Assembly (NCBI GenBank): GCA_945910005.1
Contig: OX246737.1
Location: 80,190,245 to 80,254,244 of the forward strand
From: Isoperla grammatica
Lineage: Eukaryota > Arthropoda > Insecta > Plecoptera > Perlodidae
Direction: 5' to 3'
Length of the DNA stretch: 64,000 nt
Program-made: the position numbers and the translations under genes
In this document: positions 10,055 to 19,327 of the stretch, one piece after another
Position numbering within the stretch: position 1 is the first letter of the stretch
How the letters are laid out: each line of letters starts with the position of its first letter
Notes under the pieces: model-generated
The model's database searches: none
Told to the model about the DNA's origin: nothing
The model's input: only the letters and a program-made list of their open reading frames with translations

Positions 10055-10816
10055 TTAGGTTTCCTTGATGCGCCGAAAGTCTAACAGCACGGACGAGGTT
10101 CCATGAGCAAATGGTATAACGGTACCAGTACCGTCTCTTAAATCTATTCCAATTGTACTGAATTCACGTTTTTGAACTGGAACGTATATAGGAGCGTTAA
10201 AAATTTGTGTACATTCACGCCCGAAAGAGTAATCGCCTGTTTTTAAGTTAATAATTCTGAGCAAGGGGGCGGCTGTGTCACCCACTAATTGATCTTCAAT
10301 AATGTCACAGTAACAGTAAATTAGCTGCGGAAACCCTCTATTCACGTCCCCAGGTTGCATGGATCGCACATTATTAAGAAGATTGCTACCAGGTTGTAGT
10401 CCGAATTGATCTGCCAGAGATGTAGATACTTTTATTTTATCTATATCAGATTTAATAGCTTTAGTAAACGTTCTGCTACTACCACCCATATCTACCATTT
10501 GACCCGCCCCACCACCTGGACCGTAACCAGTTAGGACTTTATTAACAGCCTCATAAAAATATTTGCTTTCGGGATAGTAGTTTGGAGGTACATCTATCAC
10601 TTTTTTCTCTCCATCTGTTGAGAAAATTTTGATATGATTTTCTCCAGGACGTACATTGTAAAACGTGTGAGGAAAGTGAATTTCAACTAAGGCTACCTCC
10701 CACCGCCCGTGGAGAGTGACGCGTCGAAGAAGCTGAGTGGTATACCTGGCCGTCGTGTTCTTTGGATAATATTCCATTGAGCTGTTACTGGGTAGCGTGA
10801 TATAAAATTGATCCAT
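10055..10816 (-). CDS. Polinton minor capsid (penton) protein
   Basis: This protein, about 253 aa long, would occupy the capsid five-fold vertices with a single jelly-roll fold. Recognisable Polinton penton features are the opening FYITLPSNSSMEYYPKN, then RWEVALVEIHFPHTFYNV, LIYCYCDIIEDQLVGD near the middle, and the end VLLDFRRIKE. The frame can be read from 10855, but the Met at 10816 matches where the family normally starts, so I chose it. It is the first gene of the minus-strand block and is divergent from the plus-strand genes, so a promoter should lie in 10820-11370. No lesion is seen. Confidence 0.87.
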   Translation of the reverse strand: MDQFYITLPSNSSMEYYPKNTTARYTTQLLRRVTLHGRWEVALVEIHFPHTFYNVRPGENHIKIFSTDGEKKVIDVPPNYYPESKYFYEAVNKVLTGYGPGGGAGQMVDMGGSSRTFTKAIKSDIDKIKVSTSLADQFGLQPGSNLLNNVRSMQPGDVNRGFPQLIYCYCDIIEDQLVGDTAAPLLRIINLKTGDYSFGRECTQIFNAPIYVPVQKREFSTIGIDLRDGTGTVIPFAHGTSSVLLDFRRIKET

Positions 10817-10889
10817 TTCTAAACAAGCGAGCGTAATTCGGAGGCTGAAATCCACGAATTGTAACTATCTGGATAACCACGCCACTTGA

Positions 10890-11290
10890 CTTTCACTTGT
10901 GTGGACACCTGCGTTAATTATCGGAGGGTGCGTGGGAAAATGGGGTGTTGTGTTTAAGATTTTAATGGAAGGGATGTTGAAAGTCATTAGTGCGTACTTT
11001 GACTTGATGGGTCTCAAGACAAAAATGTCGATGCGTGGGAAATGGGAGTAGCCTCACGCTTAATGCGAAGGGATGTTTTTTGTGTGCACTTGTGTGTGTG
11101 AACACCTGCGTTAATTATCGGAGGGTGCGTGGGAAATGGGGTGATGTGTTTAAGATTTTAATGGAAGGCATGTTGAAAGTCATAAGTGCGTGCTTTGACT
11201 TGATGGGTCTCGAGACAAAAATGTACGTAAGACGATGCGTGGGAAACAGGAGTCGTCTCCCGCTTAACGCGAAGGGATCGTAATACACTG
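10890..11290. repeat. 197-bp direct duplication upstream of the penton gene
   Basis: Two copies are offset by 197 bp and start near 10895 and 11092. Both contain ACACCTGCGTTAATTATCGG, then GATTTTAATGGAAGG, CTTTGACTTGATGGGTCTC and GCTTAA(T/C)GCGAAGGGA. They differ by small indels. The location is the divergent intergenic region between the penton gene and the plus-strand spliced gene, so the copies may carry regulatory sites. No convincing TATA box was assigned. Confidence 0.88.
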
Positions 11291-11374
11291 CAGGTGGTGG
11301 GGGTGGCGGCATTTATGTGTTGTGACCAGGCTTCCTCAAAACGCCTAACAGCTATTCAAGAAAATCATTTCATC

Positions 11375-11987
11375 ATGAGCGATACACGGAGTATCAGTTC
11401 GTTGTCAACTGTACGTTGGGAGGGAGGGAATGTGAGTATAACAAAAACTATTATTTTCAATGAGGTACTTTCCTTTATCGCTTTATTATTATCATTATCG
11501 TGTTTACAGCTCGCGAGTGAAACGGCGAGTGTGAGCTTGGATTCAACCGTGCGTTGGGGACCGTCGGACGTGAGTATAACCTAACAAGTAATTTAGTAAC
11601 GCTAATTATTGGTTGCGTTAATTACATTATATGTGTTTATAGGAAGTGAATTCGCCAACACCCTCTCAACGTGAAGAGGGGTTCGACGTCCGACGCTGGT
11701 TGGAAGGGAGTGAGGACAATGGGGACGACGATATGGAGAGGGAAGAGGGTGAGGAGGAGGGAATGGGACGAGGAAGAGAAGACCTGTCGGAGTAGACGAT
11801 AGGCGAGTTAGATAGGCTATCGAGGGATTTAACCACCCTGTTAAGGGAGAGTTATATGCAGGCCGAGATGGCCGCAGAGGGAGGTGTGCCGGTGGCGCAG
11901 ATATCCCGTAATTATATTTGCGCACGTTTGGGACTGCGACCGGTAACGCCAACAGAAGAGCCGTCAGAGATACAGGCGGAAGAGTAG
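11375..11987 (+). CDS. Three-exon Polinton gene with duplicated first exons (hypothetical)
   Basis: Exon A is 11375-11431 (19 codons from ATG), exon B 11510-11569 (20 codons) and exon C starts at 11643. Each intron opens with GTGAGTATAAC and closes in a pyrimidine/T-rich tract plus AG; they are 78 and 73 nt long and both phase 0. Exons A and B are diverged duplicates, each ending in Ser-Thr-Val-Arg-Trp plus four residues at the donor. Exon C encodes an acidic Glu/Asp-rich stretch up to TAG at 11793-11795, which gives 89 aa. The same frame continues another 63 codons to TAG 11985-11987 with helix-like composition, so the first TAG may be a mutation. Intron A has no in-frame stop and would encode a hydrophobic stretch if retained. 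I do not recognise the protein. Confidence 0.6.
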
Positions 11988-12332
11988 TACTGACTGCTGA
12001 AAGGGGTTTTTTTTCGGTGCACGAGTTACTCCTGGCCAAAGCTTTGTGCACTTTTTTTCCCCCAAGTACAAAAAAAAAAAAATCCCCATCGTTGACTGAA
12101 ACATTGACGTAGTGATGGGGCTTTCTTACTAATATCAGTCATGGCCGGTGTTGACAACAAAAGAAATTAATAATTATCATAATAATAACGTTGGTATTAT
12201 TATAATGTTATTAATTTATATTTCAACAACAATATAATACATATTTTACATTTGTATCGACGCATTGTTATTTTTAATAAATGGTGCGTATAAAAACAAA
12301 TACCTTCATAGCCTGTAGGTACAGTTACAATC
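11988..12332. other. Non-coding spacer before ATPase
   Basis: AT-rich sequence containing a CCCCATC/GATGGGG inverted pair around 12083-12120, separated by AACATTGACG-like sequence. That could form a hairpin after the spliced gene, perhaps with a role in 3'-end formation. No coding sequence is supported. Confidence 0.4.
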
Positions 12333-12940
12333 ATGGTGTTGCCTTGGCACCATCCTTTCTCGTCCCTGATTGCAGGGCCCAGCCAGTCGGGTAAAACCTT
12401 TTTCGTGCGAAATTTTCTCAAGCACATCGATCAGATGGTAGATGTATCTTTTAAAGAGATAGTATGGTGTTTTTCTGAAAAACAGTCTATACACGCAGAT
12501 ATGACGTGTTGTGTGCCGGTAAGGTTTCATGAAGGGTTGCCGGAGGTTGATAATTTCACGCACGAGACAGGTCCAGTACTTATTATCATAGATGATATGA
12601 TGCGGGAAATGGGGTCGTTAGTTGATTTATTTTCTAAGGAGTGTCATCACAGAAATCTATCTGTTATATTTATTTCACAAAATCTATTCCACCAAGGCAA
12701 AGGTAGTCGCGACGTAAGCTTATAACAGCCTTTGCGCGGCAGGTTTGTCCTGATAACCAGAATTTTGTATTTCACGCTTACAAACAAGCTACTTCTGAAC
12801 CACACGGTTACTTACTATTTGATTTTAAGCAAGCTACTCCTGACTTGCTACGTTTTCGTACTAAAATATTTCCTAGTGACGGATTGCACTCGACAATATT
12901 CACGCCTGTAGACAGAGGTGACAGACGTAAACGAATATAA
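12333..12940 (+). pseudogene. ATP: Polinton genome-packaging ATPase (FtsK/HerA-type), frameshifted
   Basis: This would pump the genome into the capsid. Walker A is GPSQSGKT (residues 15-22) and Walker B is VLIIIDD (Asp87-Asp88). A conserved IFISQNLFHQGKG segment follows. The first frame ends at 12725. The conserved C-terminal part (CPDNQNFVFHAYKQA, later LLFDFKQATPDLLRFRT) continues in another frame to TAA 12938-12940. The residues that family members carry just after SRDVSLN appear to be missing, so the lesion is a small deletion plus frameshift near 12716-12727. Expected length is about 200-230 aa. The next gene begins 40 bases downstream. Confidence 0.9.
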
Positions 12941-12979
12941 AAGAGTACATTTGATTACTACAATCTTCAGTTTGTCGCT

Positions 12980-13306
12980 ATGTTTCCTACAATAACGAGT
13001 CACGCAGATGTACTGCGAGCTCTTTCTCGTGCATGCCCGTGTATGAGGAAGTCAATGCTTAAGGCCGCCGACGTAGGAGTAATTAAGGCAGTTTGCGAGA
13101 TCGCCGACAACACTTTAAAAGACAATGTGAAACTAAATTCCAAACAGAAGTCTAGACTATCGCGTCATAAGAAGATCTTGAGGAAGTTGGCTCGTAGGGG
13201 TGAAAACTGGAAGATTAAAAAACGTTTACTAGTACAAAAGGGTGGTGCGATTATACCTTTATTATTACCTCTGTTAGGAGGTGTATTGAGCAGTCTTTTT
13301 AGATAG
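12980..13306 (+). CDS. Small basic Polinton protein with hydrophobic C terminus
   Basis: This 108-aa protein has a recognisable Polinton/adintovirus-type layout. A helical N-terminal half comes first, then a strongly basic middle (residues about 55-85, including SRLSRHKKILRKLARRG), then a hydrophobic Gly-rich end (GGAIIPLLLPLLGGVLSSLF). The plan suggests a DNA- or membrane-interacting virion component, but the exact function is unknown. It is intact, and its stop is 3 bases before the next ATG, so the two are probably co-transcribed. Confidence 0.65.
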   Translation: MFPTITSHADVLRALSRACPCMRKSMLKAADVGVIKAVCEIADNTLKDNVKLNSKQKSRLSRHKKILRKLARRGENWKIKKRLLVQKGGAIIPLLLPLLGGVLSSLFR

Positions 13307-13309
13307 ATA

Positions 13310-14033
13310 ATGGAGTATGCAAAGAAAATGGTTGTAGTTTCGCCTGAAGAATTGGTCTGGCTTAAAGAAGGTATGCAAGCACGCGCTGACGGGCCGGGTC
13401 AACTTGCGCCATTAGATAATGAGATGACACACATCTTAAACATGAAAAACATCACAGACAATGAAAAATGGGGTTTGTATAAGCAGGTACTTCAGCGGTT
13501 CTTACACTTTGCCAACGAATCTCGACTCCCATTAAAAATGCATGCAATAAAATATTCGTGACGACGGTGATAAAGACATTCACGCGTCGAGTGTCGACGT
13601 TATGAAAGTTCGAACTCTTGACGCCATCCCGACTTCGCTGAAACGCAAAGCTGAATTGCTGTATGACGCATTGAAATCTGCAGGGGACAATGTGATAACG
13701 TGGGACAATCTAGGCTCGGTATCAATTCACGGCGTAAAACTGCAAGGGTCTTCAATTACAGATCTTGTGGGAGATGTAGTCAGAGATCGAAAAACCACGA
13801 GTCCAATTGGTTGGCGCGAGTTTGGGCAGGTATTGTCCGATTTAAATATTCCTCGCGAGTTTATAGGCAATACACGTAGGAAGGCGGTCATTAATGTCGG
13901 CCGTCGCGGGGTGAGCACATCGCCTGTGAAAGCTGTGACTCCCGTCCGTATACCGAAGACACCTAAAGTGGGGACGCCCAAGTCATCACGTGTACTACGT
14001 TGGGTACCGTACAAATTCTCTTATACAAAATGA
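13310..14033 (+). pseudogene. Conserved Polinton protein of unknown function, one frameshift
   Basis: Two frames appear to be one gene. The first (13310-13561) opens MEYAKKMVVVSPEELVWL. The second, read from about 13560 to TGA 14031-14033, contains LDAIPTSLKRKAELLYDALK, ITWDNLG and GWREFGQVLSDLNIP, and ends in a Pro/Lys/Thr-rich tail. Their order and content match a Polinton protein that usually lies between ATPase and integrase. A one-base change near 13555-13565 would explain the break. The combined length is about 240 codons. The stop TGA overlaps the integrase ATG (ATGA), typical tight virus-like packing. Confidence 0.7.
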
Positions 14034-14910
14034 AAGTGACAAATAGAAAAAAGCTTTCAAAAATTTATTACGACCCAAGTCACCCCGCAAGTTTTTCAAC
14101 GGCGGAAAAACTATGGGAAGCAGTAAATAAGAAAGTGTCAAAAGACGAGGTGATTCAATGGCTTCAAGCGCAAGACGCCTATACAGTAAAACCTCGTTAA
14201 CTCGAACCACGGTAACTCGAAATTCGTTATACCTCAAAGGAAACTCAATCCCCATCAGCAGGTATAAGTAAGCTAATGTTAATTGATTGGTTAAGTCGAA
14301 AAACGTCATAACTCGTAATTCGAAGTAAAATTTTACAACAAGACGAAATGTAACATTGTATTTCAGTGGATAACTCGAAGTCTTTAGGTGAACTTTATTT
14401 CGATGCAGCCTGTACCCATCAAATCCTTCTACCCCTTTGTGCGATGTTTACTGCAGGTTGTTGACCGCCCGCTAGCGGATTCGTCTTTGTTGTCGACCCT
14501 TGCAAGCGAGTGCGAGAGAGAAAGAGAAAGAGAATGCGAACATGTGTCCGGCGCCTACATGGGGTCTTGTCTCTGTCTTCTATCGCATCGGAATGCAGCG
14601 CGAAGTGAAAGTGTTTCCCCCCCACCCCCCCCAACCAACCCACCATCCCCATTTCGCCACCATCCTATTATAAATGGGATGGAAAGAAACGAACAAACGG
14701 GCCAATGAGAGTCTATGCTGCAAGGTCAAGCCTCTAAAACATCTCCATTCAGTAACTGACCGCTTATTCGTTTTCAACTCCTTCGTGTGGTACTTGCGTT
14801 TAGTTCGAGCCCTTGTGGAAACATATTTTTTTGCATTTTCAGCAGTTTATTAGTGCCGTTACACTGTTTACATTACAGTACTGTTTTCTAAAAGTTATTA
14901 CTGTAGAGCG

Positions 14911-15336
14911 ATGGCACCGATACCGCGAAAATTAAAAACATTGACAATACCGCACAAAATGAAATTGTTAGAAGAAATCGATAAAAAAACTGAATCTAAG
15001 ACAAAGTTAGCGGAAAAGTTCGAGATACCACCTTCAACTTTGTCAACAATTATAAAAACTCGCGATAAAATTGAGGAAGCATTTTTAAAATCTGGCGGCA
15101 GTGCATCGAAACGTCAACGTATGCGTCCCGCAAAAAACGAAGAATTGGAAGTTAAAGTGTTCGAATATTTTTCACAAGTGCGAGCTGCAAATGTTCCGTT
15201 AACGGGCCCGATGCTTCTCGAAAAGGCTAACGAAATCGCGCTGACCCTCCAAATCGAAGACTTCAAGGCGTCGCAGGGATGGCTGGATCGGTTCAAAAAA
15301 CGGCATTCCATTGTATTCGATTCGATTCGAGCTTAG
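14911..15336 (+). CDS. Tigger/CENP-B-type DNA-binding fragment of a transposase
   Basis: This 141-aa frame begins MAPIPRKLKTLTIPHKMKL. Residues about 10-60 form the N-terminal psq/HTH (KTESKTKLAEKFEIPPSTLS). Residues about 75-138 form the second HTH (Tc5/CENP-B type), with SQVRAANVPLTGPMLLEKA and the typical FKASQGWLDRFKKRH. In this family the two HTH units bind transposon ends. The DDE domain that should follow has been deleted. It is probably a remnant without catalytic function, though a DNA-binding protein could still be made. Confidence 0.88.
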   Translation: MAPIPRKLKTLTIPHKMKLLEEIDKKTESKTKLAEKFEIPPSTLSTIIKTRDKIEEAFLKSGGSASKRQRMRPAKNEELEVKVFEYFSQVRAANVPLTGPMLLEKANEIALTLQIEDFKASQGWLDRFKKRHSIVFDSIRA

Positions 15337-15537
15337 GTGTTTTATCAGACAAGTTGGGGTTGCTTTCCACTCAGTCCGCGTGATAAACGTCAACGTCCAA
15401 CAAGTGCTACTCCCCTCCCCCCCCTCCCCCTCTTTACGCGCAGGGACCGGCCTTGAGCGGCGCGTGTTGGCGGGCGGCGGGCAGTCGATTGCCGGTATCA
15501 AATGACATTGTGCGCTCGGTGGTTCGGGAAGGGCAGG

Positions 15538-15606
15538 CACGTAGTTATAATGTATCATCTTTGGGGCAGGCAGTGTGCATCAAAGATGATACATTATAAC
15601 TACGTG
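15538..15606. repeat. Perfect 26-bp inverted repeat (hairpin) inside pogo element
   Basis: The arms at 15538-15563 and 15581-15606 are exact complements (left arm opens CACGTAGTTATAATGTATCA), separated by 17 nt. GGGCAGGCA precedes the left arm and recurs in the loop, and GTGTGCAT is in the loop and after the right arm. This suggests a local inverted duplication. A transcript would form a pre-miRNA-sized stem. Confidence 0.9.
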
Positions 15607-16741
15607 GTGTGCATAGTACTCTCGTGCGCGAGAGTAGATTTTCATTAATGATGACATAATTATTTGATAGAGGCTGTATGGTATTATTTATCTTCGTTCT
15701 TAAATACCACTGTATTTATAAGATTAATGCTGTAATTTCTATATTATGTTTTGAAATATTAAAACTACCTTACAAAAATAATAGTTTTTATTCTTGCAAC
15801 AATTTATTTTCATTTTTTTTTTTTTTTTTTTTTTTTTAGTCTGAGAGTTATTTTGAATTTTGATGGATAAGTCGAAATTTTATAACTCGAAATGTCCGTT
15901 TTTGGGTCCCTTCAACTTCGAGTTAACGAGGTTTTACTGTACACTTCATAAACCAGTACAAAAACACTTCATAAGAAATAAGTATTATGTAGACAATGTG
16001 GACGACTTGTGGCAGGCAGACTTGAATGATATGCAAAGTTTGAAAAAATATAATGACGGGCATAACTATCTTTTAACGGTGATAGATGTATTTAGTAAAC
16101 ACGCATGGGCCCGCCCCCTACGTAACAAAACTGGTGCAGACGTCAGTAAAGCGTTTGAAAGTATATTACAAGAAAGTAAACGTAAACCGGTTCACCTAGA
16201 AACGGATAAAGGAGGGGAATTTCTAAATAAATCATTTCAAAAGTTTTTAAAATCTAATAATATTGTATTTTATCATTCCAACAACCCCGACGTCAAGGCG
16301 AGCATAGTAGAGAGGTTTAACCGTACACTTAAAACAAAGATGTGGCGACTCTTTACATCCAAATCCACTTACCGTTATCTAGAGTACTTGCCATTACTGA
16401 TGCAAGGGTACAACAGTTCGTTTCATCGTTCTATCGGCATGGCGCCAACGCAAGTAAACGCTTCTAATGTTCTACAAGTTTGGAACAATCTTTACAAACG
16501 CTCAAAAATATCGCGCAATATTAAGCCTAAGTTCGCCATAGGAGATATCGTACGTATAACTCGAGAGAAAATGATTTTCCTAAAGGGTTATGAGTCAGGG
16601 TGGTCTGAGGAAATGTTTCGTATAGCAAAAGTGATTCGCCGACGGCCCATAGTGTACGCAATTACCGACTGGAATGGTGAAGCAATCGAAGGTACTTTTT
16701 ATGAACGCGAACTACAACGAGTACGCGTAGTGTGAAAGTCA

Positions 16742-17180
16742 AGTGAACACACTCACAGCGTCGACTCCAGCGGTACCACGTACGTCGCTGATGTGACGTT
16801 CAAGGCACGTCAGAATGTCTAGAGCTATGGCTTGGTTGTGTGGCAAATAAACGGAGATGACGTGAAGCGTCCGACCTGTGGTGGGAATCTCTAGGAGAAG
16901 TTCATGAAGATAGCCAGGGTATAGAATATTTTGGGCTCGAAAGACCATGGGTGATGACTTACGAAGTCCTATCATGGTCCCCGAGCACACTTGAACAGGG
17001 GGGTTGAAATACAAAAGGGTACTTCAAGATTAGAAGGGGTAGTGGTGATGAGGACGTGTTTGTCTCCTGTAGGAGGACGACGTCGGGGAAGTGGCGATCC
17101 AGGAAGGTCGACAGCTGACTCCATTTAAAGTCGCTACGAACGCTCCTTGCATTGAGGGTGATGAAAGTTGTCTCCGCCAT
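16742..17180 (-). pseudogene. LINE ORF2 endonuclease start, frameshifted and truncated
   Basis: The frame from 17180 opens with TFITLNARSVRSDFKWSQLS and PDVVLLQET, both marks of an apurinic-type LINE endonuclease. It shifts near 17000 into a second frame containing RTLHVISVYLPHNQAIALDI. The catalytic GDFN motif that should follow is absent because the sequence ends at the Polinton junction. It starts 16 bases after the ORF1 stop. Confidence 0.82.
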
Positions 17181-17196
17181 GTTGGTGACAGGTCTT

Positions 17197-18999
17197 TTAC
17201 TCTAGTCCAGTGGAACTGACACTTTCCAGAGAGGTGGATCGAGATAGGGTTACCTCGTCTTCTCTGGTCGCGTCAAAGTACGCCTGCGCTTTCTTTAGAG
17301 TGGCAATAAGGCGTCGTGAAAGTTGGTTGATTGCACGATCATTTTTCAAGACCGGAAGAACTGATGTCAGCATAAAAACCAGCCCGGTAATGTCGTTCGT
17401 GAAACGGCGGGCAACCTTGAATGGCTGATCGTTGCCCTTCACGTCCGCTAAGAACCGTAGAAAAGCGCTAGTGGACAGCGTCTTTCCAGCCTCCCTACTG
17501 TCAAGTAGCTCCACCGCAGCCAGGGGCATGGTTGCCTCACCAGGAGACGCCCTTTCATCTTGACGTGGACGCTTCTTGGCCGGAGAGTTGCTTCTTGGTT
17601 TTTTCTTTGTCTTGACCTGAGTGTAAACCGGTTCATCCAGCACCGGTTCGAGCTGGTGCGGCGTCCCAGTGTTAAGGCTAAGATCTGCATCATTAGTTTC
17701 CATTGCATCCAGGGCACAAGCTGCGTCGGTCGCAACCGGAGCTGGTGGGAAGGTCCCATTGCTTGGCGTCAAAGTGGTGGCCGAAGCACTCTCACCCAAT
17801 TCCACAAGAATCTTTCTCTTGTTTTCGCCGCTAGCCGTTTGGCTTTCGGTCTCTACCGCAGACCTTTCCTTGGTACCGATGTTGGCAGTGCATGTTCTGG
17901 CAATATGTCCAGTTTGCCTGTACTTGAAACATTTGACGTCGTCAAAGCTGAGGAAGACACGGTTACGTTCTCCATCGTGTTCTACTACGATGGAGTCGGG
18001 AAGATTGCCGTTCTCAGCTTTGACGACAAAGATCCGTCGTCTAAAACTGAAGACGTGACCAATGTCAGCCTCCTTCAAGCCCACGGTAATGTATGCCATA
18101 GGTGACACAAGCCTGACAAGTTTTGTCAGCTCGGCCTCGACGGCATGGTGCGGGATATAGGGGCTAACATTGGACAGCACCAAACGCTCAGCGGGGGTGA
18201 CCAGCCTGCGCGCAGACAAAAATTGGTCCTTGATCGATATACCTCCGTGGTCCAGCATGAAAGAGTCCACCAAGGCCTTGGATTTTAAGTAGCAGCACAC
18301 ACGGACCTGTGACAACCTGGAGGCAAAAGTTATGTTTTTGCCCCCAATGAGGTCTGCCAGGGACCGCAAGTACTGCGAGATGGTGACATGATCGATGGAA
18401 GGGAACAGTATTGCCTGGTCCTTCTTGGGACACGGCGGACCAAAGGAGGGCCCAGACGAACCGTTGCGACCGCGACGCTGCTGGCCCGCCCCCGAGAGCA
18501 AGGCCTGCGCCATGGTTGGCTTGGTTACGCTAGGGGACGCAGCCCCCAGTGGAACGGTCGATGGGACCACCTGGGTTGCGGGGGTCGACGAGGCTGACGC
18601 CAACTGTTGTGCGCTGGATGAACCAGCCACTACTGTACTCACAGCCTCGTCAGTGTTGGTCACTGTCGGGATGTCCGACAGTGAACGGCTGAGCTGTGGG
18701 CGTCTGTCCATCTTGGGGACAGCTAGGACGGTCACGGGGCGAATGGCTGGTTGAGCCAGCTCACTAACGTTTGTGGGGTCAGTACTGGGTGCCGCCAGTG
18801 CACTGAGGGCATCCACTACAGGGCCGATGTTAGTCGAGACCTTGAGCCCCCTGTGAACAGGGAGCACAGTCGGCTCGGTTTGACCTTTACGAGTCAGGGT
18901 TACTTTTGAGGGCTTGCCTCGCCCATCCTTCGTTGTCGGACCCAAGAACGCCTTGGATTTTAGAAAATCCTGAGGCCTTGGGTTGCTCATTGCGAGCAC
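17197..18999 (-). CDS. LINE ORF1 protein (gag-like) with degenerate zinc knuckle
   Basis: This intact 600-aa frame has an N-terminal half rich in Ser, Thr, Pro and Ala with low complexity. Residues about 200-350 form a conserved RNA-binding-like region (AILFPSIDHVTISQYLRSLA, later LVLSNVSPYIPHHAVEAEL). The zinc knuckle reads CFKYRQTGHIARTC: the second Cys is Tyr (tac), so the CCHC motif is broken. A basic KTKKKPR/KKRPRQ region lies near residue 480. The product would bind element RNA in the ribonucleoprotein. The ATG at 18999 or the in-frame ATG at 18990 could be the start. No frameshift is seen, so the copy is fairly young. Confidence 0.85.
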   Translation of the reverse strand: MLAMSNPRPQDFLKSKAFLGPTTKDGRGKPSKVTLTRKGQTEPTVLPVHRGLKVSTNIGPVVDALSALAAPSTDPTNVSELAQPAIRPVTVLAVPKMDRRPQLSRSLSDIPTVTNTDEAVSTVVAGSSSAQQLASASSTPATQVVPSTVPLGAASPSVTKPTMAQALLSGAGQQRRGRNGSSGPSFGPPCPKKDQAILFPSIDHVTISQYLRSLADLIGGKNITFASRLSQVRVCCYLKSKALVDSFMLDHGGISIKDQFLSARRLVTPAERLVLSNVSPYIPHHAVEAELTKLVRLVSPMAYITVGLKEADIGHVFSFRRRIFVVKAENGNLPDSIVVEHDGERNRVFLSFDDVKCFKYRQTGHIARTCTANIGTKERSAVETESQTASGENKRKILVELGESASATTLTPSNGTFPPAPVATDAACALDAMETNDADLSLNTGTPHQLEPVLDEPVYTQVKTKKKPRSNSPAKKRPRQDERASPGEATMPLAAVELLDSREAGKTLSTSAFLRFLADVKGNDQPFKVARRFTNDITGLVFMLTSVLPVLKNDRAINQLSRRLIATLKKAQAYFDATREDEVTLSRSTSLESVSSTGLE

Positions 19000-19327
19000 C
19001 TAAAAACATCAAATTTAACGACACCAAATGAAAGAGGAGAAAAAAAAGAATGAGAATTGAAAACAATATGTTGCATAATGCACGACGAGAAACACACAGA
19101 CAGTTTTCCGTGCAGTTGCAGGGGGCGGATAGACTCAGCAAACGACTGAGCTGCCCCGCACCGCCATGCAACGAAAACAACATGGGAAATAACACAGGAA
19201 GCGGGAGCAATTGTGAAATGTGTGTGTGTGTGTGTGCGCTACATTTTGTTCGTCGCGCACAGGTCAAATGGCTTGACGTATTTGGCTGAAATTTTCGGTC
19301 AACACTCGTGACCACGAAACTCAATAA

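Larger units (their letters stand above)
14184..15939. mobile_element. pogo/Tigger-type DNA transposon inserted in integrase
   Basis: Perfect inverted ends start CAGTAAAACCTCGTTAACTC (23 bp in all) with TA duplications at 14182-14183 and 15940-15941. The motif TAACTCGAA recurs just inside both ends. It encodes a CENP-B-like DNA-binding domain on the plus strand (14911-15336), but no DDE catalytic part follows, so it is an internally deleted, non-autonomous copy. A long T tract lies at about 15814-15837. A perfect 26-bp stem hairpin (15538-15606) is a separate feature inside. Confidence 0.94.
14030..16735 (+). pseudogene. INT: Polinton integrase (DDE, retroviral-type), split by pogo element
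   Basis: This would insert the Polinton into chromosomes. The N-terminal part (14030-14183, starting MKVTNRKKLSKIYYD) and the remainder (from 15942) flank a 1756-bp transposon. Catalytic residues are Asp in LWQADLNDM (near 16019), Asp in LETDKGGEF and Glu in SIVERFNRTLK, the D,D,E triad of rve integrases. After the core comes an SH3/chromo-like region (FAIGDIVRITREK, later WNGEAIEGTFYERELQ). Insert plus TA duplication is 1758 bp, a multiple of three, so both halves share one frame, and no other lesion was noted. The stop at 16733-16735 lies within about 7 bases of LINE sequence, so the expected Polinton terminal repeat is missing. Confidence 0.92.
16742..19325 (-). mobile_element. Non-LTR retrotransposon, truncated within endonuclease
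   Basis: The element reads leftward: a 5' leader of about 300 bases (19000-19325), ORF1 (18999-17197), then the start of ORF2 endonuclease (17180 to about 16742). It stops exactly where the Polinton integrase begins, so it lacks its 3' half, including the reverse transcriptase. LINE truncation normally removes 5' sequence, so this break reflects a later rearrangement or insertion. Confidence 0.85.

Noticed and set aside
11602..12051. A 149-codon minus-strand frame rich in Pro, Leu and Ser.
   Set aside because: It is the antisense of the acidic exon of the plus-strand spliced gene, which has splice sites and a sensible frame.
1..16735. Possibility that the Polinton is active.
   Set aside because: Polymerase, ATPase, an accessory gene, capsid and integrase genes are all broken, and no terminal repeats were found.
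10884..16743. A 14-bp word GTGAAAGTCAAGTG near the integrase stop matches inverted sequence near 10884, a possible Polinton terminal repeat.
   Set aside because: Matches of this length are expected several times by chance in 64 kb, and similarity does not extend beyond it.
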